Assembly (NCBI GenBank): GCA_035293765.1
Contig: DATGMF010000002.1
Span: forward strand, 1-14,434
Direction: 5' to 3'
From: DASRHT01 sp035293765
Lineage (GTDB): Bacteria > Chloroflexota > Ktedonobacteria > Ktedonobacterales > Ktedonobacteraceae
DNA length: 14,434 nt
Positions 1 through 6,600 of this stretch are shown here, in pieces. Numbering within the stretch: position 1 is the stretch's first letter; each line of letters opens with the position of its first letter. The notes under the pieces were generated by a model. The model saw only the letters and a program-made list of their open reading frames with translations, did not search any database and was not told where the DNA came from. A program made the position numbers and the translations under genes.

Positions 1-453
1 ACAACGACCCTTGAAGCGTCTCTTTTCCTGCTCACCGATGAGGTGCCTGGGCCATCGTTTCCAGTTCTGTCTCCTTCTATGGACAAGCACATCGCTCTTG
101 GATCTTTGCTTGTTCGTTTACGGCTTGCCCTTACACACAACACGGCATGGTGTCTAGCAATACAAGCAGGCTCGTACCAGGAGCCGCCGAACATAGATTG
201 GCACGACACAGTGCTGCGAGTAATCTGTTTCGCTCTGGATATCATGCGGCATCTCAATTTGCTCCAATGCCAAGGTGGTCACAGCATAGGATTCGTCAAG
301 TTTCTCGTCGTGAGCAAGGCGTGGGCAGACCTCAGTCACGACACAGTAGCATCTAGCCTCGCTCCAATCATCCCACGGGTTGCACAACGAGCCTGGAATG
401 TCATTTTCGTGACATTCCAGGCTCGTTTGAGTTGCTCACTATTTTCTGATTAA
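1..453 (+). other. Left-edge stretch with an open frame of unknown status
   Basis: Frame 1 is open from the window edge to a TAA at 451-453 (about 150 codons, first ATG at 43). The translation has no recognisable domain, is rich in hydrophobic and Cys/His/Trp residues in no pattern, and runs straight through a perfect hairpin (386-427), which argues against it being a normal gene. A competing minus-strand frame (387 down to 154, GTG start, 77 codons) has a slightly more protein-like central part, but I recognise no family there either. No convincing ribosome binding site precedes either frame. The stretch may be the decayed end of a gene or mobile element lying to the left. Confidence 0.15.
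386..427. repeat. Perfect 18-bp inverted repeat (hairpin)
   Basis: The arms are AACGAGCCTGGAATGTCA (386-403) and its exact reverse complement (410-427), with a TTTTCG loop. No long T run follows on either strand, only TTTGAG on the plus side, so it is not a textbook intrinsic terminator. It could still act as a weak or two-way terminator, a palindromic protein-binding site, or a structured relic of a mobile element. Confidence 0.85.
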
Positions 454-491
454 CGGTCAGAAAGATCTGTCCTTTGCGAAAGGAGACCATC

Positions 492-662
492 ATGTCTGGG
501 GACACCACCCAGCACCAAATGGTCATTTTGAGAGGAGAGGAGGAGAGGAGGAGAGGAGTGAAAGATGCTACCGAGGTTGTTCGCCGATGTACCACACCTC
601 ATTGCACTACCTATGGGAATTGGGAATTATATTTGAAGACATGGACTAGCATACGTCTATGA
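492..662 (+). CDS. Possible small protein (56 aa), unknown
   Basis: An ATG at 492 follows a good Shine-Dalgarno sequence (AAAGGAGA, 479-486) at suitable spacing. The predicted protein is polar and has an acidic-to-basic patch (GEEERRRG) encoded by the 8-bp tandem repeat at 533-558. It matches no family I know. The Shine-Dalgarno lies inside a small hairpin, TCCTTT (470-475) with AAAGGA (479-484) and loop GCG, which could mask it. A second candidate start, the ATG at 565, has AGGAG at ideal spacing and encodes only 23 residues in another frame, ending at 636. Either ORF may be chance. Confidence 0.22.
   Translation: MSGDTTQHQMVILRGEEERRRGVKDATEVVRRCTTPHCTTYGNWELYLKTWTSIRL
533..558. repeat. 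8-bp tandem repeat, AGGAGAGG x 3.25
   Basis: Three perfect copies of AGGAGAGG run from 533 to 556, followed by AG. The unit is purine-only and resembles a Shine-Dalgarno sequence. Its length is not a multiple of three, so gain or loss of one copy would change the frame of the small ORF at 492-662. Confidence 0.85.
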
Positions 663-722
663 TTATAAACCCATCACTAGTGAAAGGAACGATAGAGGCC
701 ACGCTTCGTGGTCTGAACGAAT

Positions 723-851
723 ATGGATATAATTCTTCCTATCATTACACTTGTTGCGGGAACAATTTTAGGCTTGCTAGCAAGCGCATGCATTGCTTAT
801 CTACAGCATAAACAAGATATCACTATTACTGAGCTCGTCAGAAGCAAGTAA
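723..851 (+). CDS. Small single-span membrane peptide (42 aa), stop lies at the IS boundary
   Basis: ATG at 723 to TAA at 849-851. Residues 2-26 form one hydrophobic segment (I/L/V/A-rich with small residues), followed by a polar tail containing HKQD and ending VRSK. This is the layout of a small bitopic membrane protein. A possible 8-bp stem with one G-T pair (AGGCCACG / CGTGGTCT, loop CTT) lies about 10 bases upstream, and there is no strong ribosome binding site at the normal distance. The TA of the stop codon is the proposed left target-site TA of the IS630-like element. If the element were removed cleanly the codon would read TAG, so the frame would still close. No family assigned; it may be a truncated remnant. 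Confidence 0.35.
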   Translation: MDIILPIITLVAGTILGLLASACIAYLQHKQDITITELVRSK

Positions 852-1875
852 ACGGTGATAGAATAGAGGGTATGGGAGCACCAAAGAAAGCCGATTGGCG
901 AGAAGAACGACGCAAACAAGCATGGAGACTCAAACAACAAGGATGGGAACAACACGACATAGCACAAGCACTGGGTGTAAGTAAGGGAGCAGTGAGCCAA
1001 TGGATGAAAAAAGCGCGAGAAGGAGGCGAAGAAGCGCTCAAGGCTCATCCCCCCAAAGGAGTTCCCGCTCGCTTGACGCAGGAACAGAAGGCACAGATCC
1101 CCCACTTGCTGGCCAAAGGAGCAGAAGCCTATGGCTTTCGTGGGGACGTGTGGACGGCGAGTCGGGTGGCCAAGGTGATTGATCAGACCTTTGGGATACG
1201 CTATCACCGCGATCATGTCAGGCGGCTGTTACGTGAAGCAGGCTGGAGTCGGCAACACCCGATAGAGCGAGCGACTCAGCGAGATGAGCAAGCGATCAAA
1301 GCGTGGTATGAACAGCGCTGGCCTCAGCTTAAAAAAAAGCCGAGGAGGAAGGACGGACCATCGTCTGGGTAGACGAAGCGGGCTTTTATCTGTTGCCGAT
1401 GGTGGTACGGACCTGGGCACCACAAGGACAGACTCCGGTGTTGCGGGTGCCCTTGACCCGGGAGCCCCTCTCGGCCATCAGTGGCATCACGATGGATGGA
1501 CGTTTGTTCCTGCAAGTGCGTCCGGTTTCCTACACGGCTGCCGCCGTGGTTGGCTTCCTGCGGGTACTTTTACGCAAGATCACGGGCAAGATCCTGCTCA
1601 TCTGGGATGGCTCCCCCATCCATCGAGGGCACGAGATCAAAGAGTTCCTCAAGCGGGGGGCAGCCAAACGCTTGCATCTGGAACAACTTCCCGGCTATGC
1701 TCCCGAGCTCAACCCCGATGAGGGGATTTGGAATTATCTCAAGCGAGTTGAATTGGGGAACGTCTGTTGTACTGACTTGGAGCACCTCTCCACCGAGTTG
1801 ATCCGCGCTAGAGAGCGTTTACGGCACAAGCGAGGGATTATTCAGAGTTGCGTGCAACAAGCTGGTTATTCCGTT
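851..1875 (+). mobile_element. IS630-like insertion sequence, about 1.03 kb
   Basis: The element is delimited by the transposase and by matching ends. The left end reads TAAACGG from 849 and the right end reads the same on the minus strand from 1877. IS630/Tc1-mariner elements insert at TA and duplicate it, which fits TA at 849-850 and 1876-1877. Inside the ends the match fades quickly: AACGG is perfect, then an ATA is shared only with a one-base gap. The inverted repeats are therefore short and the exact borders are my best reading. The length suits a one-gene IS630 element. The left flank is the 42-aa membrane ORF and the right flank leads within about 15 bases into a helicase fragment, so the two sides were probably not neighbours in one intact gene. 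Confidence 0.65.
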
Positions 1876-1878
1876 TAG
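872..1878 (+). CDS. IS630-family transposase, two frames joined by -1 frameshift
   Basis: The first frame (872-1372) has an N-terminal helix-turn-helix (residues about 25-48, core QALGVSKGAVSQW) and a second DNA-binding region (about 65-130). The second frame opens at 1333, just after an in-frame TAA at 1330-1332, and carries the DDE catalytic domain. Read through a -1 shift at A AAA AAG (1333-1339), the product is about 335 aa, a normal length for the family. Catalytic residues in the fused numbering are D168 (WVDEAGF), D246 (WDGSPIHRG) and E284 (LNPDEGIW), with 37 residues between the last two. The second frame continues in register directly from the shift site, so the gene looks functional and not decayed. 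The alternative is that the 8-A run is a true inactivating indel. The stop codon TAG uses the TA of the right target duplication. No strong ribosome binding site is visible; GAGGGT lies just before the ATG. Confidence 0.85.
1333..1339 (+). promoter_or_regulatory. Programmed -1 frameshift site A AAA AAG
   Basis: The heptamer lies in an 8-A run (1331-1338) followed by G and is phased as A AAA AAG in the zero frame, the classic X XXY YYZ arrangement known from dnaX and several IS families. Slipping back one base gives GCC GAG GAG, which runs directly into the catalytic frame. The window for the shift is narrow, from 1333 (after the -1 frame stop) to the zero-frame TAG at 1370-1372. A purine-rich GAGGAGGAAGG follows closely. 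I see no strong stimulatory hairpin by eye. Confidence 0.7.
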
Positions 1879-1889
1879 TTTTTTATCCC

Positions 1890-2573
1890 GAGATCAGTAA
1901 TATCGCAGCCCATGCCGCCCTCAAAGCAGGAAAGCGGGTTGCCTTCTTTAGCCTGGAGATGGGGGCCAAACAGCTTGGCTTGCGCCTGATCGCCATGCAG
2001 GCCCCACAAGATCAGCGTCGCCTGCGGTTAGGGCTCATTGATGATTGGGATCAGGTGGTCAGCGCGATGGGCACGCTTTCTGAAGGGGTCATCTGGCTTG
2101 ACGAAACTGCCGGGATCTCGCACACCGAGCTCCGCAGCAAGCTCCGGCGTTTGCAAAGCACAGAGGGGATCGACCTGGTGATCGTGGACTATCTCCAGTT
2201 GATGCATGCGTTACAAAGCGAGGGCAAGCGTTTTTCAGTACGCGAACAGGAGATCGCGGAGATTAGCCGGACACTCAAGGCAGTCGCCAAAGAACCTAAT
2301 GTGCCGGTGCTGGCGCTGGCACAGCTCAACCGTGCGCAGGAAGCGCGCCAGAATAAACGACCGCAACTCTCAGATCTACGCGAGTCCGGGGCGCTGGAAA
2401 ACGATGCAGATGTGGTGTTATTCATCTACCGGCAAGATCTCTACCAGGACATCAAAGACCGGGAGGAGAGAAATATGGCAGATCTCATCATTGCCAAACA
2501 TCGCAACGGTCCGATGGGAGAGGTACGCTTGCGGTTCGATCCGAGCCGCACGAGCCTCTCTGATCTGGATTGA
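1890..2573 (+). pseudogene. DnaB-type replicative helicase, C-terminal fragment without Walker A
   Basis: Homology starts at about 1890, at ISNIAAHAAL, which in DnaB directly follows the Walker A GKT. Present are the FFSLEM segment, the Walker B region (DLVIVDYLQLM), the motif 3 and 4 area (ALAQLNR ... LSDLRESGALENDADVV) and the distal finger region KHRNGPMGEVRLRF. The N-terminal primase-interacting domain and the Walker A P-loop are missing. Immediately upstream lies the IS630-like element, and the frame stays open back to an ATG at 1848 inside that element, so a short product could be made, but without a P-loop it should not hydrolyse ATP. The missing 5' half is not elsewhere in the window, pointing to deletion or rearrangement and not simple insertion. 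In intact elements such helicases drive replication of a phage, plasmid or integrative element. Confidence 0.85.
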
Positions 2574-2658
2574 AGCCCGCTTGTTCGCTCGCCGCTTGAC
2601 GGTGATAGGCACAGAACCCATGTTTTTGGTACATAGATCATATGAGGGTCATAAAAAC

Positions 2659-3228
2659 ATGCAAAACCGATCAACGAACGAGGAGTGTTTTCCCCTTGAA
2701 TATCTGAGCATTGTCTCCAGTTTAGTCAAGCGGTTTCCTGATCTTGAGCGCGATGAGGCACTTTCCGTTGGGTATGAGGCCATGATACGTGCCCAGCGGA
2801 CATTTCTCCGGCTTCATGGCAAAGGTGACTGCTACGGCTATATTTACCGATCTGTCCAAAATGCTTTCAAACGTGCTTGCTATCGAAAGGCCAAAGAGAA
2901 TGCCGTGACCCTGTCGCTAGAAAAGCTCGCTGGCGATGTAGAACGAGGAGAAGGAATATACAATAGGGTGTTTTCCGATCCCTGTAACACTGATGAGCAT
3001 TGGGAATTGTATGAACGCATAGAACCATTCCTAAAACATCTGGATGCAGCAGATAGAGTTATTTTTCTTTTCCGCTGGACCCATCCTGATATCAGCTTGA
3101 AGCAGACAGCGCACATGTTATCATGTGCGTATCCCCACTTGCGCATCCCCAAAAAGCAGTCAGGATTAACAAAACGGTTACAAAAGCTGAAGACTCTATA
3201 TAAGGAATATATGTCTGAAGACGCATAA
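2659..3228 (+). CDS. Putative sigma-70-family-like factor of a mobile element (189 aa)
   Basis: The N-terminal half (about residues 15-75) resembles sigma region 2: an acidic helix (DLERDEALSVGYEAMIRA), an aromatic/glycine turn, then YGYIYRSVQNAFKRACYRK, a basic helix of the kind that binds the -10 element. The C-terminal half (about 120-180) resembles region 4: LDAADRVIFLFRW, then SLKQTAHML, then a basic stretch. The match is by eye and weak, and another small helix-turn-helix regulator is possible. I chose the ATG at 2659 because GAGGG (2644-2648) precedes it; the frame is open further upstream, but that part overlaps the helicase fragment. The recombinase gene starts 11 bases after its stop, suggesting one transcript. 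Confidence 0.5.
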   Translation: MQNRSTNEECFPLEYLSIVSSLVKRFPDLERDEALSVGYEAMIRAQRTFLRLHGKGDCYGYIYRSVQNAFKRACYRKAKENAVTLSLEKLAGDVERGEGIYNRVFSDPCNTDEHWELYERIEPFLKHLDAADRVIFLFRWTHPDISLKQTAHMLSCAYPHLRIPKKQSGLTKRLQKLKTLYKEYMSEDA

Positions 3229-3239
3229 GAGAGGAACGT

Positions 3240-3668
3240 ATGGCAGAAAGACGTCGGGGCCATCGTGAAGGCTCTATCTACTATATGCCAGAGCGTGATC
3301 GCTGGGTGGTTGAGATTTCCATTAGCACTGGCAAGCGCAAAAAGTTTTATTGTAAGACGAAACAGGAAGCGATAAAAAAGAAAAATGAAGTGCTACGCGA
3401 GCTGGAAGGAGGAACGCTCGCACGCGGCCCGCAACGCAAGCTCAAGGACTATCTGGAGGACTGGATAGAGAACGTCCATAAAGATAATATTCGTATCAGT
3501 ATGGGAATTCACCCGAAAGTCATCCAGGAGATGCTTGGACACAGTAATATTTCTATCACGCTTGGCATTTACGGCCACTTGTTTCCCTCAATGCAGCAGG
3601 ATGTGGTCGAGAAGTGGCAGGACGTATTTGGTGAGAAGCGTGAGGACAAAAAGGGAGAGAGCGGGTAG
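3240..3668 (+). pseudogene. Tyrosine recombinase/phage integrase with an in-frame internal deletion (142 aa)
   Basis: Residues 1-60 form an arm-type N-terminal domain (GSIYYMPERDRWVVEIS, GKRKKFYCKTKQEA), and residues about 66-85 are the start of the core-binding SAM-like domain (LKDYLEDWIENVH). At residue 87 (codon at 3498) the protein jumps to the far C terminus: MGIHPKVIQEMLGHSNIS, ending with the nucleophile region ITLGIYGHLF (Tyr111). Family members usually have about 370-400 residues. The missing middle would hold the catalytic Arg, Lys and HxxR box, so the protein cannot recombine DNA by itself. The junction preserves the frame and sits at a Ser codon expected on both sides, consistent with recombination at short homology. 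AGAGGA (3230-3235) serves as ribosome binding site. It might still bind arm sites as a competitor, but loss of function is the simpler view. Confidence 0.75.
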
Positions 3669-3808
3669 AGGACTTTTCTCCTCCCACTCACGAGAAATCC
3701 ACGGTTTATTCCTGAAGAGATACTCCAGGCCATATCCCTATCAAACAGAAATGGTACCCCGGTCGGCTCATACGCCTATGCGGCGGTGCTACGAGGAAGC
3801 ATACCTTC

Positions 3809-5596
3809 TTACTTGATTGCTTTCAGCAACGGCACTAAAGTGTATTTGCGCCCGTGAATTTTGAGCAATTCGTTGAAGTAGGATTGCCATTCTTCATCGC
3901 GATCCAGTACTCGGTATGCCTGGCGCGCTTTGGTCAGCCAGTTGGCGGCAGCCTGATAATACTGGGACTTGCCGCCATCCATAATCCATTCTGCTTGCTT
4001 TTTGCACGCCTGGATCGTCCATTCCGGGCGCTCTTTGATGGCCACGTCCACAACCTGACTGATGATGGTATGGCTTGCATATGGCTCAACGGCTTGAATC
4101 GCATCGTCGATGAGCCCTTCGTGCAGGAATACATCGACCTTGCCCTGCGTCTCATATCCCTGAACTGTGCGAGCGTATTCGAGCAGCACCGTTTTCCGTG
4201 TGTTCCATTGCTCTCCGGCGAGTTTTGCCGCATGGCGATAATGTTCCAGGCTGATTTGCGAACGAAACGCCTGTTCGGCTGCATTGAGGGCCAGTTCTTG
4301 TCGGCCCATGACCTCAGCCTGGTCACGCAGCCATATCGCTAGATCCGCCTTGCGTCCTTCCAGAGCCAACCCCTGTTCAGCGATCTGTAAACTCTCTTCT
4401 CGTTCGCCGTGTTCGCAGAGCGCTCGTGCCAGGGCCAGCGCCTCTGCCGGAGTCGCCAGATGCGTGCGTCCATATGCGACCGCCTCCTGAGCACGATCCA
4501 GGCGCACCAGCATGGTCAGGTACGCCTCCGTCTGGCCTTCCGCTCTGGCTAGCGCAAGATATTCGTGAAAACGTCCCTGCCTTTCGAGAATCCGCAACTT
4601 GATTTTCGCCAGTTCTTCCTCATCAACGAAGGAATCCTCATCCCAGACCGGTTCCCCCTCATCGGTTATACCAATTTGTCGGGAGAGTCGGTCGCCCCAA
4701 CCGGAGAGCGCTGCGGCAATAGCAAGATCAAAGGCGTCATCAACTCCATACTCGCCGATCTCTCGCTGCCAGGCTGTGAGCATGTCGGCCCATCCTTCAC
4801 GCTCGTCCTGCGACAGGTCGGTACTGAGCAGCACCTCGGCCCAGAGCTTGCCTAAATCTCGAAACAACTCGCCTGCGTAGCCATCGGAATCATCCAGGTT
4901 CACCCACTCATCCACGTATTCATCCGTCACTGCTTCCAGAGATGCCAGCGCGCCGCGCCCGTCTCCATTTGCCAACATCTCCAGTGCTCGCCGGGCAATG
5001 TCTTCAACCTCACCAACCACCGCGCCGACATGCCAGTATGCTTCAGATGAACGCATGCGGTCCAGGCTATGGATGGTCGAACGGACCTCGCGGCGGATGG
5101 CTTTGGCATCCACTTTCGTCTGCGGCGCCTGGGCGGGAGTTTTTGCCACGGAGGGAGACTGGAGCGCCGTGGGCTGCCGGGTTGCCGCTTCCTGGTCGAT
5201 GGCCTCTGCCAGGTGGGGAATCTGCCCAGTCAGCTTAATGATAAGCGTTTGTAATTCATCCCGACTAAAATCTTCTAGCATGCGTTCTAATGCCGGGCGT
5301 TCCTTCACGTTCTTTGCGTGAGACAGCAGCACCAGGCAGGCAGCAACTCTGTGTTTGCACCATCCTCCCCAGGCATTGTGGCAGGGACAGGTGGCATCGA
5401 TTGAGCCATCTGCCTGAAAGGTGCAACAGACCAATACAGACCCTGCTGTGTCTTCCCTCACTTCTGCTAGAAGCGTTGTGCCGTACAGAACCGGAGCGAT
5501 GACGGCGCCCTGCTGGTAGCAGGTACGCCCGGAGCGGAACGTTTCTGCAGAAGCGTAGCGCAGGATAGCCGCTTCGCTGATTGTGGGCACTGACAT
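3809..5596 (-). CDS. SWIM zinc-finger domain protein (595 aa)
   Basis: A SWIM motif (CxC...CxH) lies near the N terminus: C70, C72, C80 and H82 in CPCHNAWGGWCKH. SWIM domains bind zinc and mediate DNA or protein contacts. Residues about 95-165 form a linker (ERMLEDFSRDELQTLI, then a Pro/Ala/Gln-rich stretch). From about 165 to the end the protein is almost wholly alpha-helical, with repeated Ala/Leu/Glu-rich helix pairs of the kind seen in TPR-like solenoids. There is no signal peptide or membrane span, so it is likely cytoplasmic. The ATG at 5594-5596 is preceded by AGGGGGG at about 6 bases. It stands alone, convergent with the recombinase remnant and divergent from the glycosyltransferase operon. 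The precise role is unknown; known relatives occur beside AAA+ ATPases, but none is present here. Confidence 0.88.
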   Translation of the reverse strand: MSVPTISEAAILRYASAETFRSGRTCYQQGAVIAPVLYGTTLLAEVREDTAGSVLVCCTFQADGSIDATCPCHNAWGGWCKHRVAACLVLLSHAKNVKERPALERMLEDFSRDELQTLIIKLTGQIPHLAEAIDQEAATRQPTALQSPSVAKTPAQAPQTKVDAKAIRREVRSTIHSLDRMRSSEAYWHVGAVVGEVEDIARRALEMLANGDGRGALASLEAVTDEYVDEWVNLDDSDGYAGELFRDLGKLWAEVLLSTDLSQDEREGWADMLTAWQREIGEYGVDDAFDLAIAAALSGWGDRLSRQIGITDEGEPVWDEDSFVDEEELAKIKLRILERQGRFHEYLALARAEGQTEAYLTMLVRLDRAQEAVAYGRTHLATPAEALALARALCEHGEREESLQIAEQGLALEGRKADLAIWLRDQAEVMGRQELALNAAEQAFRSQISLEHYRHAAKLAGEQWNTRKTVLLEYARTVQGYETQGKVDVFLHEGLIDDAIQAVEPYASHTIISQVVDVAIKERPEWTIQACKKQAEWIMDGGKSQYYQAAANWLTKARQAYRVLDRDEEWQSYFNELLKIHGRKYTLVPLLKAIK

Positions 5597-5966
5597 AGTA
5601 TTCCCCCCTTTTTACGATTTCCTGTAGGCGCCTTTTCACCCTTTGTCGTGAAGCAGCCATACAATAACAGATGACACAGGTGGAATCAAGCCCGGTGAAA
5701 ACGATGATACAGCGGTCATATGTCCACACTCAGATACATAGATGGTGGATACTCTTTTCTTTTATCGAACAATGCTCGACCACACTGGTGCTAACTCATC
5801 AATCTCTGTATAACAGTATGCTAGAAGTCCCATCGTGGCAAGGGCCAAAAAAGAGAGCGTCTCCTGGATTGTTTTTCTTTCCACCATCAATGCTCGTTAT
5901 ACTACTTCCTCTCTGCCGCTCTGACAAGATTATTACAAGGAAATCAGCGCCCACGGCGCATAAAGA

Positions 5967-6161
5967 ATGAGGGCAAAACTGAGGGCAAAAGCACTTGACG
6001 CAAACCAACCAGACTCAACAAAACTGGACAAAATAAAAAAGCTCCTCGCTCGACACTCTTGTATAAACAGAGCTGAAACCAGACCAAAAGAGAGGGCGAG
6101 AGGAGTTAAGTACTACCCCTGCCCCAAAGGGGGAATGCACGAAATTGCCGATGGCAAGTGA
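5967..6161 (+). CDS. Possible small basic protein with a C-terminal Cys/His motif (64 aa)
   Basis: The ATG is at 5967 and the stop is TGA. The protein is lysine- and arginine-rich. Its end, KYYPCPKGGMHEIADGK, recalls the aromatic-CP-x-GG-x-H tails of small phage and actinobacterial proteins of unknown function, although only one Cys of the usual pair is present. The first residues are a repeat (MRAKLRAK) produced by a 12-bp tandem duplication across the start codon. The ribosome binding site is weak (AAAGA). It lies 438 bases before the glycosyltransferase start, so it is not clearly part of that operon. Confidence 0.3.
   Translation: MRAKLRAKALDANQPDSTKLDKIKKLLARHSCINRAETRPKERARGVKYYPCPKGGMHEIADGK
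5968..5991. repeat. 12-bp tandem duplication
   Basis: TGAGGGCAAAAC (5968-5979) is followed directly by TGAGGGCAAAAG (5980-5991), with one difference in the last base. It covers the start codon and first residues of the small ORF at 5967. Confidence 0.85.
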
Positions 6162-6458
6162 AAGTTCCACACAGCAAAGGGCAAGTGCATATGCTGTTCT
6201 CTACTACATCTCAACCAATTCATAACCATTTCAACTGAGTTTCTTCTAATCAGTTCTTTTATACTTATTTTAAGTGTATCATGTATTGCTCTATGCTGTT
6301 AGAGGAAGGATCATAAACTTCTTCGTGATTGTTGTTGTACGCGACTATCTGTAAATCATTGTTCGCTCTCATCAACTTCAATCTGTTCGTAGAGTAAATT
6401 CATGAAACTAAAATCACTATTTTCGATCAACAATATCTCAAACATTGGTACTATTTAA

Positions 6459-6488
6459 TTGAAGAGCTAAGATCAGCACAATTAGTAT
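6459..6488 (+). promoter_or_regulatory. Weak candidate promoter of the GT2/GH18 operon
   Basis: TTGAAG (6459-6464) and TAGTAT (6483-6488) are separated by 18 bases, each matching four of six consensus positions. The site lies at the downstream end of the AT-rich stretch, about 110 bases before the preferred ATG at 6601. Consensus matching by eye in AT-rich DNA is unreliable. Confidence 0.2.
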
Positions 6489-6600
6489 TGTAGCGTATAG
6501 TAGCCCTGATCTCAACGGCTTGTTTTTCCAGGAGCGGGGCGAAGTTAGCAAGTCTTTCGGATCGAACGTGAACGGACTATGGAAGGGACATGCGACACGC

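Larger units (their letters stand above)
5597..6600. other. AT-rich intergenic region between the SWIM gene and the GT2/GH18 operon
   Basis: About 1 kb separates two divergent genes. The only coding candidate I can support is the small ORF at 5967-6161. The part from about 6180 to 6500 is strongly AT-rich; line 6241-6300 is 27% G+C by count. It should hold the promoters for both neighbours. Other open frames here (for example 5671-5970 plus, 6008-5799 minus) show no domain or ribosome binding site and look like chance. I see no RNA gene, riboswitch or long repeat. Confidence 0.5.

Noticed and set aside
386..427. Intrinsic terminator call for the hairpin
   Set aside because: No U-rich run follows on either strand, so it is listed only as an inverted repeat.
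533..558. CRISPR-like array
   Set aside because: The repeat unit is 8 bp with no spacers; it is a simple tandem repeat.
2206..2658. Upstream extension of the sigma-like frame to 2206
   Set aside because: This part overlaps the helicase fragment in another frame, has unnatural composition (Arg/Ser-rich), and lacks a ribosome binding site; the real start is near 2659.
3535..3816. Plus-strand 93-aa frame after the recombinase
   Set aside because: It overlaps the recombinase C terminus out of frame and has no family match.
5265..5729. Minus-strand 154-aa frame overlapping the SWIM gene start
   Set aside because: It overlaps the SWIM coding sequence in another frame and has a Cys/Arg/His-rich composition typical of an out-of-frame reading.
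6520..6600. TTG start at 6520 for the glycosyltransferase
   Set aside because: There is no ribosome binding site before it and the first 27 residues look non-coding; ATG 6601 has GAAGGGA upstream. The TTG cannot be fully excluded.
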